NCBI RefSeq assembly: GCF_029433105.1
Contig: NZ_JARNTW010000006.1
Coordinates: 230,005 to 294,004, forward strand
Direction of reading: 5' to 3'
From: Runella sp. MFBS21
Lineage (GTDB): Bacteria; Bacteroidota; Bacteroidia; Cytophagales; Spirosomataceae
Length of the DNA: 64,000 nt
In this document: one piece after another, positions 9,312 to 18,516 of the stretch
How positions within the stretch are numbered: position 1 is the stretch's first letter
Layout: every line of letters starts with the position of its first letter
The notes under the pieces: generated by a model
Seen by the model: only the letters and a program-made list of their open reading frames with translations
Told to the model about the DNA's origin: nothing
Databases searched by the model: none
Made by a program: the position numbers and the translations under genes

Positions 9312-9392
9312 GTTTTAGGTGAGGAAACACCTCTCAAAACTGTCAACTTTAATGAAGTTAATTTATTTTTGAATCTTTAGAATATCATCATA

Positions 9393-10271
9393 ATGACACG
9401 TCAGCAATTCCTTGACTCTTTGGTATGCCCCAAAACGGGACAAAATTTAGAAGTTGCCGAAAATGGCCTTTCTCTTACTGCTCCTGACGGCACTGTATAT
9501 CCGGTATTGGATTCGGGTATCGTAGACATGGTATATCCACGCGAATTGTTTGAAGACGATGCTCGTGAGCAATATCTATATGATCAAGCATATCAGCGTT
9601 ATGACCGAGGAGTATCGTGGGTATTTGAGACCTTAAATCACTCGGACGAAGCAGCCACTCGTCAGTTTATGATTGGTTTAATGGACCTCAAACCTGGCCA
9701 AACGGTATTGGAAGTAGGCGCTGGTACAGGTAAAGATTCGGCATTGATTATTGACCAAATTAGCCCTGGTGGCACCGCTGTTTTGTCGGATTTATCTCAC
9801 AACATGCTAAAACTAGCCACCCAAAAGCTACAGCCTAAGGAAGTGAATACTCATTTCTTTTTAGGAAATGGCTCTTATCTTCCTTTTGCAGATGGTACCT
9901 TCGATGCAGTGTTTCACTTTGGCGGTATCAATACTTTCTCAGAGCGTAAAAAAGCTTTTGCGGAGCTTACCCGCGTTGTGAAAGTAGGCGGCAAAGTAGT
10001 GATTGGCGATGAAAGTATGGCGCCTTGGCTACGCAACAATCCCACCTATGAGATTTTATGGAAGGCCAATCCGCTATTTAGAGCCGAGGTACCTTTCGAA
10101 GACTTGCCCAACACGGTCGAGAATTTTAAACTTCACTATATTTTCGGAAACTGCTTTTATGTAATGGAATATACCGTGGCCGCCAAAGCTCCCGAAATCG
10201 ACATAGAGTTACCTATTCCAGGAAAAGATTTTGTGGATAATTGGCGCATTCGTGCCGAAAAAAGTAACTAA
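9393..10271 (+). CDS. SAM-dependent methyltransferase with Trm112-like N-terminus
   Basis: A 292-residue class I methyltransferase. Residues 1-45 resemble the Trm112/UPF0434 strand-turn element (LVCPKTGQNL...DGTVYPVLDSGIVDM). Motif I follows as VLEVGAGTGKDSA, then SDLSHNMLKLA, FDAVFHFGGINTF and RVVKVGGKVVIGDE, the Methyltransf_11 signature. Its place among glycosyltransferases suggests methylation of a sugar or glycan precursor; the acceptor cannot be inferred. No membrane segment is visible. Confidence 0.85.
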   Translation: MTRQQFLDSLVCPKTGQNLEVAENGLSLTAPDGTVYPVLDSGIVDMVYPRELFEDDAREQYLYDQAYQRYDRGVSWVFETLNHSDEAATRQFMIGLMDLKPGQTVLEVGAGTGKDSALIIDQISPGGTAVLSDLSHNMLKLATQKLQPKEVNTHFFLGNGSYLPFADGTFDAVFHFGGINTFSERKKAFAELTRVVKVGGKVVIGDESMAPWLRNNPTYEILWKANPLFRAEVPFEDLPNTVENFKLHYIFGNCFYVMEYTVAAKAPEIDIELPIPGKDFVDNWRIRAEKSN

Positions 10272-10322
10272 ACAGCTTCCGTAAATCAAGCAGCAAAAGC
10301 TTATCTGAAATTTTGATTTTAT

Positions 10323-11258
10323 ATGTGGCAAAAAAAAGGAGTAATATATAAACCTGACGGTACAATGGCTCATAGCCGTACTCACGCTCAGGTACCGTTT
10401 GCGTACAAACACGAAAACTTTTTACGGATTTACTTTTCTTCGCGCGATGACAATGGCCAATCTCGCCCTACCTTTATTGACGTAGATTACGAGGATCCTA
10501 CCAAAATCATTTATATTCACGACCGCCCTATTTTGGAACTAGGTGGCCCAGGTGAATATGACGAAACAGGCGCGATGCCTGCGTGGTTTGTGGATATGCC
10601 CAATGGCGATATTTGGCTCTACTACACAGGCTGGAATCGTACTCATAATTCATATCGCTTATCGATGGGCCTATCGGTAAGTCATGATGGAGGAATTACT
10701 TTCAAAAAAATGTTTACGGGTCCAATTATGGATCGCAGTATTCAGAATCCTATTTGGGCAGCACAGCCCTCAGTGATACGCGAAGATGATGGCACTTGGC
10801 GCATGTGGTATATCTCCGGACATAAATGCGAGTATATTCATGGCTATCCTGAGCCTTATTACCGTGCGCAATCTGCCACTTCACAAGACGGTATACATTG
10901 GAATATCAGCGACATCCCGACTTTAGATTTTGATGATTTTTTGCACGCTGTGGGGCGTCCTAGCGTTTTTAAAGAAGACGGTATTTATAAAATGTATTAT
11001 TCATATCGCCACACGCGAGACTATCGCACTGACCGCAATCAAAGCTACCGATTGGGATATGCTGAATCATTAGATGGCGAAACTTGGGAACGGAAAGATC
11101 ATTTAGTAGGTATTGAGAAGTCAGAAAACCCAGAAGACTTTGATTATCAAATGATTGATTACGCCAATTATTATACCCACAACGGCAAAAAGTACTTACT
11201 TTACAACGGCAATGGTTTTGGAGCGGCAGGATTTGGGTATGCGATTTGGGAAGATTAA
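10323..11258 (+). CDS. Five-bladed beta-propeller glycosidase/phosphorylase-like protein (GH43/GH130-like)
   Basis: A 311-residue protein without a signal peptide. Repeats such as DIWLYYTGWNR, GTWRMWYISGHK and GIYKMYYSYRHTRDYR follow the blade pattern of GH32/43/68/130 propellers, where each blade contributes an active-site aromatic or acid. The lack of export signal and its place between a methyltransferase and a dioxygenase suggest a cytoplasmic role in sugar processing or binding rather than polysaccharide degradation. A catalytic acid pair cannot be assigned with confidence. Confidence 0.6.
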   Translation: MWQKKGVIYKPDGTMAHSRTHAQVPFAYKHENFLRIYFSSRDDNGQSRPTFIDVDYEDPTKIIYIHDRPILELGGPGEYDETGAMPAWFVDMPNGDIWLYYTGWNRTHNSYRLSMGLSVSHDGGITFKKMFTGPIMDRSIQNPIWAAQPSVIREDDGTWRMWYISGHKCEYIHGYPEPYYRAQSATSQDGIHWNISDIPTLDFDDFLHAVGRPSVFKEDGIYKMYYSYRHTRDYRTDRNQSYRLGYAESLDGETWERKDHLVGIEKSENPEDFDYQMIDYANYYTHNGKKYLLYNGNGFGAAGFGYAIWED

Positions 11259-11370
11259 AGATTTGGAACATTTATTGCAGATTTGATTATTGAATTTTGA
11301 CTAATGTCATTCTTTCAAAGGAATTTGTGAGATAAAATTGGGGGTTGTTAAACCAAAAAATCCAAGTAAG

Positions 11371-12207
11371 ATGTCAACATTAAAAGAACAATTCCGCAGA
11401 GAGGGATTTCTCCTCCTTCGTAATTTTTTAGATAAAAGTGTGGTAGAAAATATCTACCGTGAGGCACGTGAAATATTTGCCATCCAGATCAAAAGGGTCA
11501 CAGGGCGAACGGTAGATATCAACAACCGCGATGAGTTTGAAAATGCAATGTTCGAGTTTTTTGAAAAAGACTTCATAGCATTTCGTAATACCGGCATTAC
11601 CGTACAGCATAGCCTTTCGCTTCACCGCTTTGCTACCGATGAGAAAATCGTCAATTTACTGAAAGAAATAGGAATCGAACTCCCCGTCATTGGGGCGCGT
11701 CCTGCCATGCAATTCAACAGCCGTTTTCTTTCAAAAGATGGTAGTAAACACTGGAAATTGGATGCGCATCAAGATTGGCGTACAGGGCAAGGCTCTCTAG
11801 ATAGTACTGTTATTTGGTTCCCAATGGTAAATGCAGGCGCTGATTTAGGTGCCTTACAGGTCATTCCCCAAAGCCATAAGTCAGGACTTTTGGCAGCAAG
11901 TACTTCAGGCTATCAAGGGGGTATCACTGCTTCTTTAAAAGACGAAGATTTTGTTCAAACTGAGTTTGAAGTAGGTGATTTACTTATTTTTTCTGCCTTT
12001 TTAGTACATCAGTCTGGCAACAACATCACCCCTAATATCCGCTGGTCGGTACAGCTTAGATACAACAACCTCTCTGAGCCTACTTTTATTGAAAGAGGGT
12101 ATCCGATGGCCTATATCTATAAGCCAGAGGCAGAGCTTGTTACTCCTAATTTCCCCACTGTAGAGCAATTAGAAACCGTTTTTGCGGCTCCAACGCCAGT
12201 AGTATAA
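11371..12207 (+). CDS. Phytanoyl-CoA dioxygenase (PhyH) family Fe(II)/2-oxoglutarate oxygenase
   Basis: A 278-residue protein from the ATG MSTLKEQFRREGF; a longer frame begins at a TTG at 11338 but is less likely. The metal triad is visible as H123-x-D125 (DAHQDW) and H203 (FLVHQSGNN), with Arg214 (NIRWSVQLRY) placed to bind 2-oxoglutarate. The family hydroxylates small molecules or sugars. Inside a glycan cluster, hydroxylation of a nucleotide sugar or lipid-linked intermediate is plausible. The stop shares one base with the next start (TAATG), so translation is coupled. Confidence 0.85.
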   Translation: MSTLKEQFRREGFLLLRNFLDKSVVENIYREAREIFAIQIKRVTGRTVDINNRDEFENAMFEFFEKDFIAFRNTGITVQHSLSLHRFATDEKIVNLLKEIGIELPVIGARPAMQFNSRFLSKDGSKHWKLDAHQDWRTGQGSLDSTVIWFPMVNAGADLGALQVIPQSHKSGLLAASTSGYQGGITASLKDEDFVQTEFEVGDLLIFSAFLVHQSGNNITPNIRWSVQLRYNNLSEPTFIERGYPMAYIYKPEAELVTPNFPTVEQLETVFAAPTPVV

Positions 12208-13178
12208 TGAAAGTAAGCGTCGTCATTCTCACCTACAATCAAAAAAACTTCATAGGCAAGGCTATTGAAAGCGCCCTTGCCCAAGAAACCAATTTCGATT
12301 TCGAAATATTAGTGGGTGATGATTGCTCCACAGATGGCGCGCAAGAAGTGATTCAAGGCTATCAAAATCAGTATCCTGATAAAGTAAAGGCTATTTTGCA
12401 TTCCAAAAATCTGGGGCAAAATGGCCTTTTCAATACCATCGAAACCCTTAAATTGGCGACCGGAGACTACATTGCGCCAATGGACGGAGACGACTATTGG
12501 ACTTCACCCCACAAATTACAAATCCAAGTAGACTTCATGGAAGCTAATCCGAGCTTTTCGGCCTGCTTTCACAATGCACTCATTACTTATGAAGATGGTA
12601 CGCCCTCTCATGAGCTCAACAGCCCAGATCAAAAAACAATTATTACTGTTGAAGATTTGGTAGGCGAAGACGAAATTTGGTTCATGGCTACCTCGGCCGT
12701 TATGTTCAAAAACGGCCTCATGTATTACCCCGAATGGTTTTTACAATCTACTAGCGGTGACATACCTAGATACGTCATCCTAGCCAAACAAGGTCCTATT
12801 GGGTATGTTTCGGGAGTAATGTCGGTATATCGGAAAAATCGCGGTGGAGCTAGCTTTAGAGATCATTATAAAGATGCTCGTTTTCTTTACAATCGTATCA
12901 AAATGTACGAGGGTATCAATAAAGAACTCGGTCAACAATATGATGATTTATTAAAAAGAAACATTGCTCGATATTATAAAATGCTACTCGAAGCTCGTCA
13001 ATATCAAAAAAGTTATTTTAGACGGGCTAACTTAGCCATAAAATACCTTGAATTGGGAAAACCTGACCGCGAGACCACTAGAGAAGTAGTGAGAGATTAT
13101 ATCATACCCAAATGGATGATGCAAGTTTATAGCTTCTTTGCCCTTCTTCCTCACCGTCTGAAAGAATCATCCCGATGA
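12207..13178 (+). CDS. GT2 glycosyltransferase (first of tandem pair)
   Basis: A 323-residue soluble GT-A glycosyltransferase of family 2. It starts MKVSVVILTYNQ, followed by ILVGDDCSTDG and the metal-site GDYIAPMDGDDYW. It overlaps the dioxygenase stop by one base and the next GT by four, so it is part of a coupled operon. It is clearly paralogous to the next gene: both share GDDYWT, KQVDF-like, PSH and PDQK segments at the same spacing. Donor and acceptor unknown. Confidence 0.9.
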   Translation: MKVSVVILTYNQKNFIGKAIESALAQETNFDFEILVGDDCSTDGAQEVIQGYQNQYPDKVKAILHSKNLGQNGLFNTIETLKLATGDYIAPMDGDDYWTSPHKLQIQVDFMEANPSFSACFHNALITYEDGTPSHELNSPDQKTIITVEDLVGEDEIWFMATSAVMFKNGLMYYPEWFLQSTSGDIPRYVILAKQGPIGYVSGVMSVYRKNRGGASFRDHYKDARFLYNRIKMYEGINKELGQQYDDLLKRNIARYYKMLLEARQYQKSYFRRANLAIKYLELGKPDRETTREVVRDYIIPKWMMQVYSFFALLPHRLKESSR

Positions 13179-13990
13179 AAGTAAGCGTCTGTGTCCCGAC
13201 TTTCAATCATGAGAAATACATTCGGGAAATGATTGAAGGAACCCTGAATCAAAAAACTGACTTTCCGTTTGAAATTGTAATAGGCGACGATGGTTCTACG
13301 GATATGGCTCCCGCTATCATCCAAGAGTATGCACAACGGTTTCCTGACATCATCAGAGCGTATTTACATCCTCAAAACTTAGGGCCATCTTTTCCTAAAG
13401 AGTTTGCAGGGCGTAACAATGTCCTCTTTTTGTTAAAAGCTTGCCAAGGAGATTATGTAGCTCTGTGTGAAGGAGATGACTACTGGACTGACCCTTATAA
13501 ACTCCAAAAACAAGTTGATTTTTTAGAATCAAATCCTGATTTTGCGATTTGCCACCACAACTTGAGCGTTATTTATGAAGATGGCTCACCAAGTCATTTC
13601 TTCAATCAGCCAGACCAAAAAGCAACATCGACTATTGAAGATTTGTTAGAAGACCGTTGGTTTGTAGGGACGGCCAGTTTAATGTATCGCAATTTTTTCA
13701 AAACAGAAGATTTTGCACTCTGGCATCATCGAGCTGCTGCGGGTGATTGGGCTTTAGTAATCCAACTCGCCGCCCAAGGTAAAATCGGATATCTCAACGA
13801 AACGATGGGTATTTATCGAAAACATCGTGCGGGGTTGAGCAATATTCATGCGACCTCCAATTTGGATTTTCTTCGTAATCGACGCCAAATGTTTGCAGAT
13901 GTGAATGAGTGGCTACATTTTAAATACAACGACATTGCTCAAAAAACTATTGAGAAATACGACCATTTGATTCAAGAAATTGGAAATTAG
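13175..13990 (+). CDS. GT2 glycosyltransferase (second of tandem pair)
   Basis: A 271-residue paralogue of the preceding GT2. It begins MKVSVCVPTFNHEKYI, then EIVIGDDGSTDMA and ALCEGDDYWTDPYKLQKQVDF. The ATGA overlap with the upstream gene indicates translational coupling. It lacks the upstream protein's longer C-terminal tail. The pair looks like a local duplication followed by divergence, for adding two different residues or using two acceptors. No membrane segment. Confidence 0.9.
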   Translation: MKVSVCVPTFNHEKYIREMIEGTLNQKTDFPFEIVIGDDGSTDMAPAIIQEYAQRFPDIIRAYLHPQNLGPSFPKEFAGRNNVLFLLKACQGDYVALCEGDDYWTDPYKLQKQVDFLESNPDFAICHHNLSVIYEDGSPSHFFNQPDQKATSTIEDLLEDRWFVGTASLMYRNFFKTEDFALWHHRAAAGDWALVIQLAAQGKIGYLNETMGIYRKHRAGLSNIHATSNLDFLRNRRQMFADVNEWLHFKYNDIAQKTIEKYDHLIQEIGN

Positions 13991-14076
13991 GGCAAAATAA
14001 AAGAGTTTTGCACCCACAAGAGTCGTCAAAATACGAAGGCTCCAAATTGCCTCTCACTCATTCATGATGTAGATAA

Positions 14077-14814
14077 ATGAAATTAAGTGTTGTTATTCCT
14101 GCCTATAACGAACAAGATTCTCTGCCCCAAACCTTGCAGACGCTCTATGCTTCTTTATCCAAACATAATATTCCCCACGAAATTTGGGTTACAAACGACA
14201 ACTCCAAAGACAATACCCTCGAAGTTTTAAATAATCTATCAAAAGAAATACCCACCTTGGTGTATGAAACCAATCTTGGCCCTAACGGGTTTGGATATGC
14301 GGTGCGTTATGGATTGGAGCGTTTTTCGGGTGATTGCGTAGCGGTCTTTATGGCCGACCTTTCCGATGATCCCGAAGACTTGGTAAAGTTTTATAAAAAA
14401 ATGTTGGAAGGAAACTACGATGCTGTATTTGGAAGTCGCTGGGGTAAAGGAGGGAAAGTATATGACTATCCTACGGTAAAAAAGGTAGTGAACCGTCTCG
14501 CCAACTTTATCATTCGGATGGTAATGGGAATCAAATACAACGACACCACCAACGCCTTCAAGCTCTATAAACGTGAGACAATGGAAGGGCTCAAACCTTT
14601 TCTTTCACCCCATTTCAACCTTACTGTAGAGCTTCCCCTCAAAACAATCGTGAGAGGATACTCATACGCTGTGGTTCCAAACAGCTGGACCAATCGTAAA
14701 TTCGGAGAATCTAAATTAAAAATCAAAGAAATGGGTAGTCGCTATTTCTTTATTTTGATGTATTGCTTTATTGAAAAGTTCTTCTCTCGCGGTGATTACC
14801 GCAAAAAAAGCTAG
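14077..14814 (+). CDS. GT2 glycosyltransferase, dolichyl-phosphate mannose synthase-like
   Basis: A 245-residue GT2 starting MKLSVVIPAYNEQDSLP, with MADLSDDPED as the metal site and the NAFKLYKRETMEGL...FNLTVELPLKTI stretch characteristic of DPM1/DpgS-type polyprenyl-phosphate mannose synthases. It has no C-terminal membrane helices, so it would be a soluble or peripheral form. It is the second candidate polyprenyl-P-sugar synthase in the cluster. Its last four bases overlap the convergent gene on the minus strand. Confidence 0.85.
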   Translation: MKLSVVIPAYNEQDSLPQTLQTLYASLSKHNIPHEIWVTNDNSKDNTLEVLNNLSKEIPTLVYETNLGPNGFGYAVRYGLERFSGDCVAVFMADLSDDPEDLVKFYKKMLEGNYDAVFGSRWGKGGKVYDYPTVKKVVNRLANFIIRMVMGIKYNDTTNAFKLYKRETMEGLKPFLSPHFNLTVELPLKTIVRGYSYAVVPNSWTNRKFGESKLKIKEMGSRYFFILMYCFIEKFFSRGDYRKKS

Positions 14815-16718
14815 TTGGTCTCAACTTTTATGGTTGCACCTCCATTTTCTGACACTATACCCGTACCACAAGTATTGTTTACGGAAGTCACTTTGTACTC
14901 AGTAGTTGTACGGGGATTGACAGTAAGCTGATAAGGATTAATAAAAGTACCCGTCACTGCTGAGCCATCAGACAACGTAAAAGACCAAGGTGGAAGGCCA
15001 TTTTTAAAAGAAACTTTTATACGCGCAGCCCCTCCCGGACGAATCACAGCCCCTCCCGTCACGATTGCTTGCGCTGCATTTGGCATCATTACATTGATAG
15101 TAGTAGGTGTGCCTTCTACGAAGGGGTCAGTAGATATTACACGTATTTGTTGGCTAGTAAGGGTATCTTTCAAAAAAGGAGGAAGAATTTTTGCTCTCAA
15201 TGAACTTGTGCCACCTATGGTTTGCATATTAATCCACTTACCACTTGTATCGGTCATTTGGACAATAAATTTATTGGCGTTGTTGAAACGCCCTGTGGTC
15301 GTAAAAGGTACCGAAATCTCCGTTCCTGAGCAGATTGTCTTATCTGCAAGGCTGCCAGTTGTAATCGTAGACGGGGGAATCTTCACTTTTACAAGCGCAC
15401 TTCCTGAAAAATTACCTACTCCACAAAAACCACCCGCTGATGAAATCGTATAGGTAGTAGGATTGTAAGGAGACACCCTAATCGGATAAGGAGTAGAACG
15501 AATGTCATTTTGGTAAGTACCATCCGAAAGCAATACAAACCACGGCCCTCCCCCTTCAAAATCAAGGGTAAGTTCGGTAGATTCGCCTTCTCCTACCTGC
15601 AGCGTATCCCTGCGTAGTCGCGCTGTAGCAGGTGCCGAAATAGCCACATCCACGGTATCGCTCGAAATAGTAGGAAACGTAGAAACTACCCTAAGTTTAT
15701 AAAGACCAGGCGTCAAGGTAGAGGGTACTTGCGTCATAATCGGGCTTTGGGAAGCCAAGGCCGATAAATTTGAGAAGTTTTCGCCGGTCGAATCACTCAA
15801 CTGTACCACAAACCCATTACCAGCATTGAACTTACCTGTAGCGTTGAAATTGATCTGAAAAGGAGTACTCGTACACACCCGAAATCCCGCCCGAGGTACG
15901 GCTTTAAGCGCAATCACCGGAAGCGTATCCTGACTTACTTGTACCACTACTTCTCCAGAAGTACTACCACTCCCACAAGCATTGGAGACAGATGTTACTT
16001 TGAAGGTACTGGTTTGACTAGGAGCTAGGTGAGAGATATAAGGATTGATAAAGGAATTGGCAACCGTTGTTCCATCTGAAAGCGTAAAAGACCAAGGAGC
16101 GGCTCCTGTAAGCATTACACGATAAGCCGCTAGCTGCCCCGGCCCAATCTTAGCAATCGAACTTCCATCGTTGAGTTCCATACGAGCATGAGCAAAAGGC
16201 AGTACCATCAATCGCGTAGTCCGACTAATCGTATTGGGATGAGTGGATACAAGCCGAATACCAACAGAACCTGTGCGGTCGGAAGGTAAAGTAAATCGAA
16301 TCGGGCTTTCGTGAATAGAGTCTAAGACATTTACAAACTTTCCCGCTACATTGGTCATTTGTAAAATAAACTCATTTTTATCTTCAAATTTCCCTTTAGT
16401 CTCAAAAGGAATCAAGATAGTACTTCCAGGGCATACATACATATGAGACAAATCCCCAATTACGACTTCCGAACTATTTTCTTCTGCCATAGCCCGAAAG
16501 GTGGTATCTTTCTGAAGTGCAGCGGGCTTGATGGTATCTTTGCGAGATGAAAAATTAAAGTCTGTAATAATCCGTCCCGAATCTTTCGGGTTTTTACGAA
16601 GAGTATCTTGGGATAAAATGTTTTTGCTATACTTGGCGAGAACGTCCCTTTCTCCCAGCCACCACAACCCTACACTTGTCCAAGTGAAAACAAGACAACT
16701 AATAATGAATTTGTGCAT
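14811..16718 (-). CDS. Large exported protein with three Ig-like repeats
   Basis: A 635-residue protein with an N-terminal hydrophobic signal (about 4-21) and no later membrane helix. I see three repeats of about 170 residues at roughly 95-262, 281-446 and 462-633. Each has a Cys near its start, a GKF/GRF turn followed by FxxQMT or FVVQLS, then PWSFTLSDG or PWFVLLSDG, and a Cys-Gly near the end. These look like all-beta Ig/PKD-like modules with one disulphide each. No recognisable type IX sorting domain follows, as the protein stops right after the third repeat. Function unknown; it is convergent with the glycan cluster. Confidence 0.7.
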   Translation of the reverse strand: MHKFIISCLVFTWTSVGLWWLGERDVLAKYSKNILSQDTLRKNPKDSGRIITDFNFSSRKDTIKPAALQKDTTFRAMAEENSSEVVIGDLSHMYVCPGSTILIPFETKGKFEDKNEFILQMTNVAGKFVNVLDSIHESPIRFTLPSDRTGSVGIRLVSTHPNTISRTTRLMVLPFAHARMELNDGSSIAKIGPGQLAAYRVMLTGAAPWSFTLSDGTTVANSFINPYISHLAPSQTSTFKVTSVSNACGSGSTSGEVVVQVSQDTLPVIALKAVPRAGFRVCTSTPFQINFNATGKFNAGNGFVVQLSDSTGENFSNLSALASQSPIMTQVPSTLTPGLYKLRVVSTFPTISSDTVDVAISAPATARLRRDTLQVGEGESTELTLDFEGGGPWFVLLSDGTYQNDIRSTPYPIRVSPYNPTTYTISSAGGFCGVGNFSGSALVKVKIPPSTITTGSLADKTICSGTEISVPFTTTGRFNNANKFIVQMTDTSGKWINMQTIGGTSSLRAKILPPFLKDTLTSQQIRVISTDPFVEGTPTTINVMMPNAAQAIVTGGAVIRPGGAARIKVSFKNGLPPWSFTLSDGSAVTGTFINPYQLTVNPRTTTEYKVTSVNNTCGTGIVSENGGATIKVETN

Positions 16719-16909
16719 ACTTTTTTGGAAATATTAGCACAAAATTAAGATTTAAGGCGTTTTTTCAAAAGGAGGAAGCTCAAAATCAAACAAATACTTC
16801 TCTACCACATTTGACTAAGTAGTCCAAAAATCACCCCTATTTTGCCCTTATTCTATTAAATTCTCGGTTTGAAAAAATACAAAGCTCTCCCAAACCAAGA
16901 GTTATTTCA

Positions 16910-18376
16910 TCATAAATTTCCTACGGCTTGGTGAATACGAGCCGCTTGTTTAGGCTCAAATACTACACAAGGAAATCCAAAAAGACATTTGTTTTTAATC
17001 ATTTCAGCCACTTCTACCGGAACACTTTCTTCCCAACCCGGTTCCCCACGCTTGATAAGTTCCAAGACTCGGTCGGTAGAAATACGGAGATTTTCTTCGT
17101 TGAAATCACGAATATCTTCGATTTTGTCGTTGCAAATCAAATAATTAAACAAAGGCTGAAGGTTGGTAGGAAGTTCAAAATTTTGACAGGTAAACATTTT
17201 TCCTGCTTTGATAGTGGGATATACAAAAAGCTTCACATTTCGACTAAACAGTGTCGAAAAAGACTCCAAAATACCACCAGGCAAATTTTGATAATAACTT
17301 TCTTCAAAAATATACTCCAAGTTGGGGACACCTACTACTAATCCAATCTTAACACGGGTAGTTTTTGCCAAAAACGCTACCAATCGATGATACTCTTGGT
17401 AATTGGAAATCATTACCGTTTGGCCAATCGAACTCAAAATATCTACCCTATCCAAGAAGTCTTTTTCGTTGATATCTTGCTCACCTCCCCTTAGATTTTG
17501 GAGCGTAAGCTCGGCCACCATTACTACTTTCTTTTCATCTACGTCTGGCTCAGCCTTGAATTGTTTGAGGCCATTGCGAAGCATATCTACGTGTACATTG
17601 GTAATGGGTCGGAGTCGGCCTCTCAAGAGCAAGATATGTTTTTTGTAAAGTGCTTCTGAAGGCTGTAACACTTGTCCGTCAGGGCCAAACATGGCTACCT
17701 CTGTGAAACCATGCTTTACCAAATACAAACTTAGCAGGCGATTGTCAACATGCTTAAAGTCGGGTCCTTGAATCCGAATCATGTCTATCTGAACACGGTC
17801 TAGACTTAAATCATCCATCAACGACAAAAGCAATGTCTCTGGTGATTTGTAATAATAAAAACAGGCATATATCAAATTAACCCCAATCACCCCTAAGGCT
17901 TGCTGCTGCATAATACTATCATTATCAAGCATTTTGATATGAATCACTACATCATTGTAAGGGGCGCGAGGAGTCAATTGAAAACGCAACCCCAGCCAAC
18001 CATGTCCTTCGTTGCTTTTTTGATAATTAAGGGCTACTACAGTATTGGCAAAAGCAAAAAACAAACTATCAGCACCTCGTTTTTCAGCCAATCGCTGTTC
18101 TACCAAATCGTATTCATGCTGAATCATTTTCATCAATCGCGACTCCACTACATAGCGCCCGCTTGGTTCAGGGCCGTAGATTTCGTCACTGAATTTCATA
18201 TCATAAGCCGACATGGTTTTGGCAATAGTACCCGAAGCACCACCTGCCTTAAAAAAATTGGCAGCGGTATCTTGTCCCGCTCCAATTTCAGCAAAAGAGC
18301 CATAAATACGCCTATCAAGATTGATTTTAAGCGCTTTTTGTTTAGTCCCGAGGTTTTTATCGTGTTTGACGCTCAT
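16910..18376 (-). CDS. Conserved cytoplasmic protein of unknown function (often annotated as TonB-receptor or nucleotidyltransferase)
   Basis: A 488-residue soluble protein, beginning MSVKHDKNLG, with strongly conserved-looking blocks such as YGSFAEIGAGQ, GGASGTIAKTMSAYD and LLLRGRLRPITNVH. I recognise it as a widespread single-copy family in Bacteroidota, cyanobacteria and proteobacteria. Its names in databases (TonB-dependent receptor, nicotinate-nucleotide adenylyltransferase) are not supported by its sequence: there is no signal peptide, no barrel strands and no HxGH motif. Apparently full length. It stands alone on its strand, with no obvious operon partner. Confidence 0.7.
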   Translation of the reverse strand: MSVKHDKNLGTKQKALKINLDRRIYGSFAEIGAGQDTAANFFKAGGASGTIAKTMSAYDMKFSDEIYGPEPSGRYVVESRLMKMIQHEYDLVEQRLAEKRGADSLFFAFANTVVALNYQKSNEGHGWLGLRFQLTPRAPYNDVVIHIKMLDNDSIMQQQALGVIGVNLIYACFYYYKSPETLLLSLMDDLSLDRVQIDMIRIQGPDFKHVDNRLLSLYLVKHGFTEVAMFGPDGQVLQPSEALYKKHILLLRGRLRPITNVHVDMLRNGLKQFKAEPDVDEKKVVMVAELTLQNLRGGEQDINEKDFLDRVDILSSIGQTVMISNYQEYHRLVAFLAKTTRVKIGLVVGVPNLEYIFEESYYQNLPGGILESFSTLFSRNVKLFVYPTIKAGKMFTCQNFELPTNLQPLFNYLICNDKIEDIRDFNEENLRISTDRVLELIKRGEPGWEESVPVEVAEMIKNKCLFGFPCVVFEPKQAARIHQAVGNL

Positions 18377-18516
18377 AGGAAAGTAGTTTGGTGGCGCATT
18401 GAGATTTTAACTTTTTAAGTTTTTTTATAACAATACCCCGAATGCAACCTGTATTTTCTGCCTTCTACAAAAATACAACAAACTCCCCAATACCCATGCT
18501 ACTAATTTGGAAGAAG

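Noticed and set aside
9317..9334. Short AGGTG/CACCT hairpin after the GT-C-like gene
   Set aside because: Only five base pairs and no T tract; it is not a convincing terminator and the cluster continues.
17900..18418. 172-codon plus-strand open frame
   Set aside because: Antisense to the conserved 488-residue protein, with no promoter or recognisable product.
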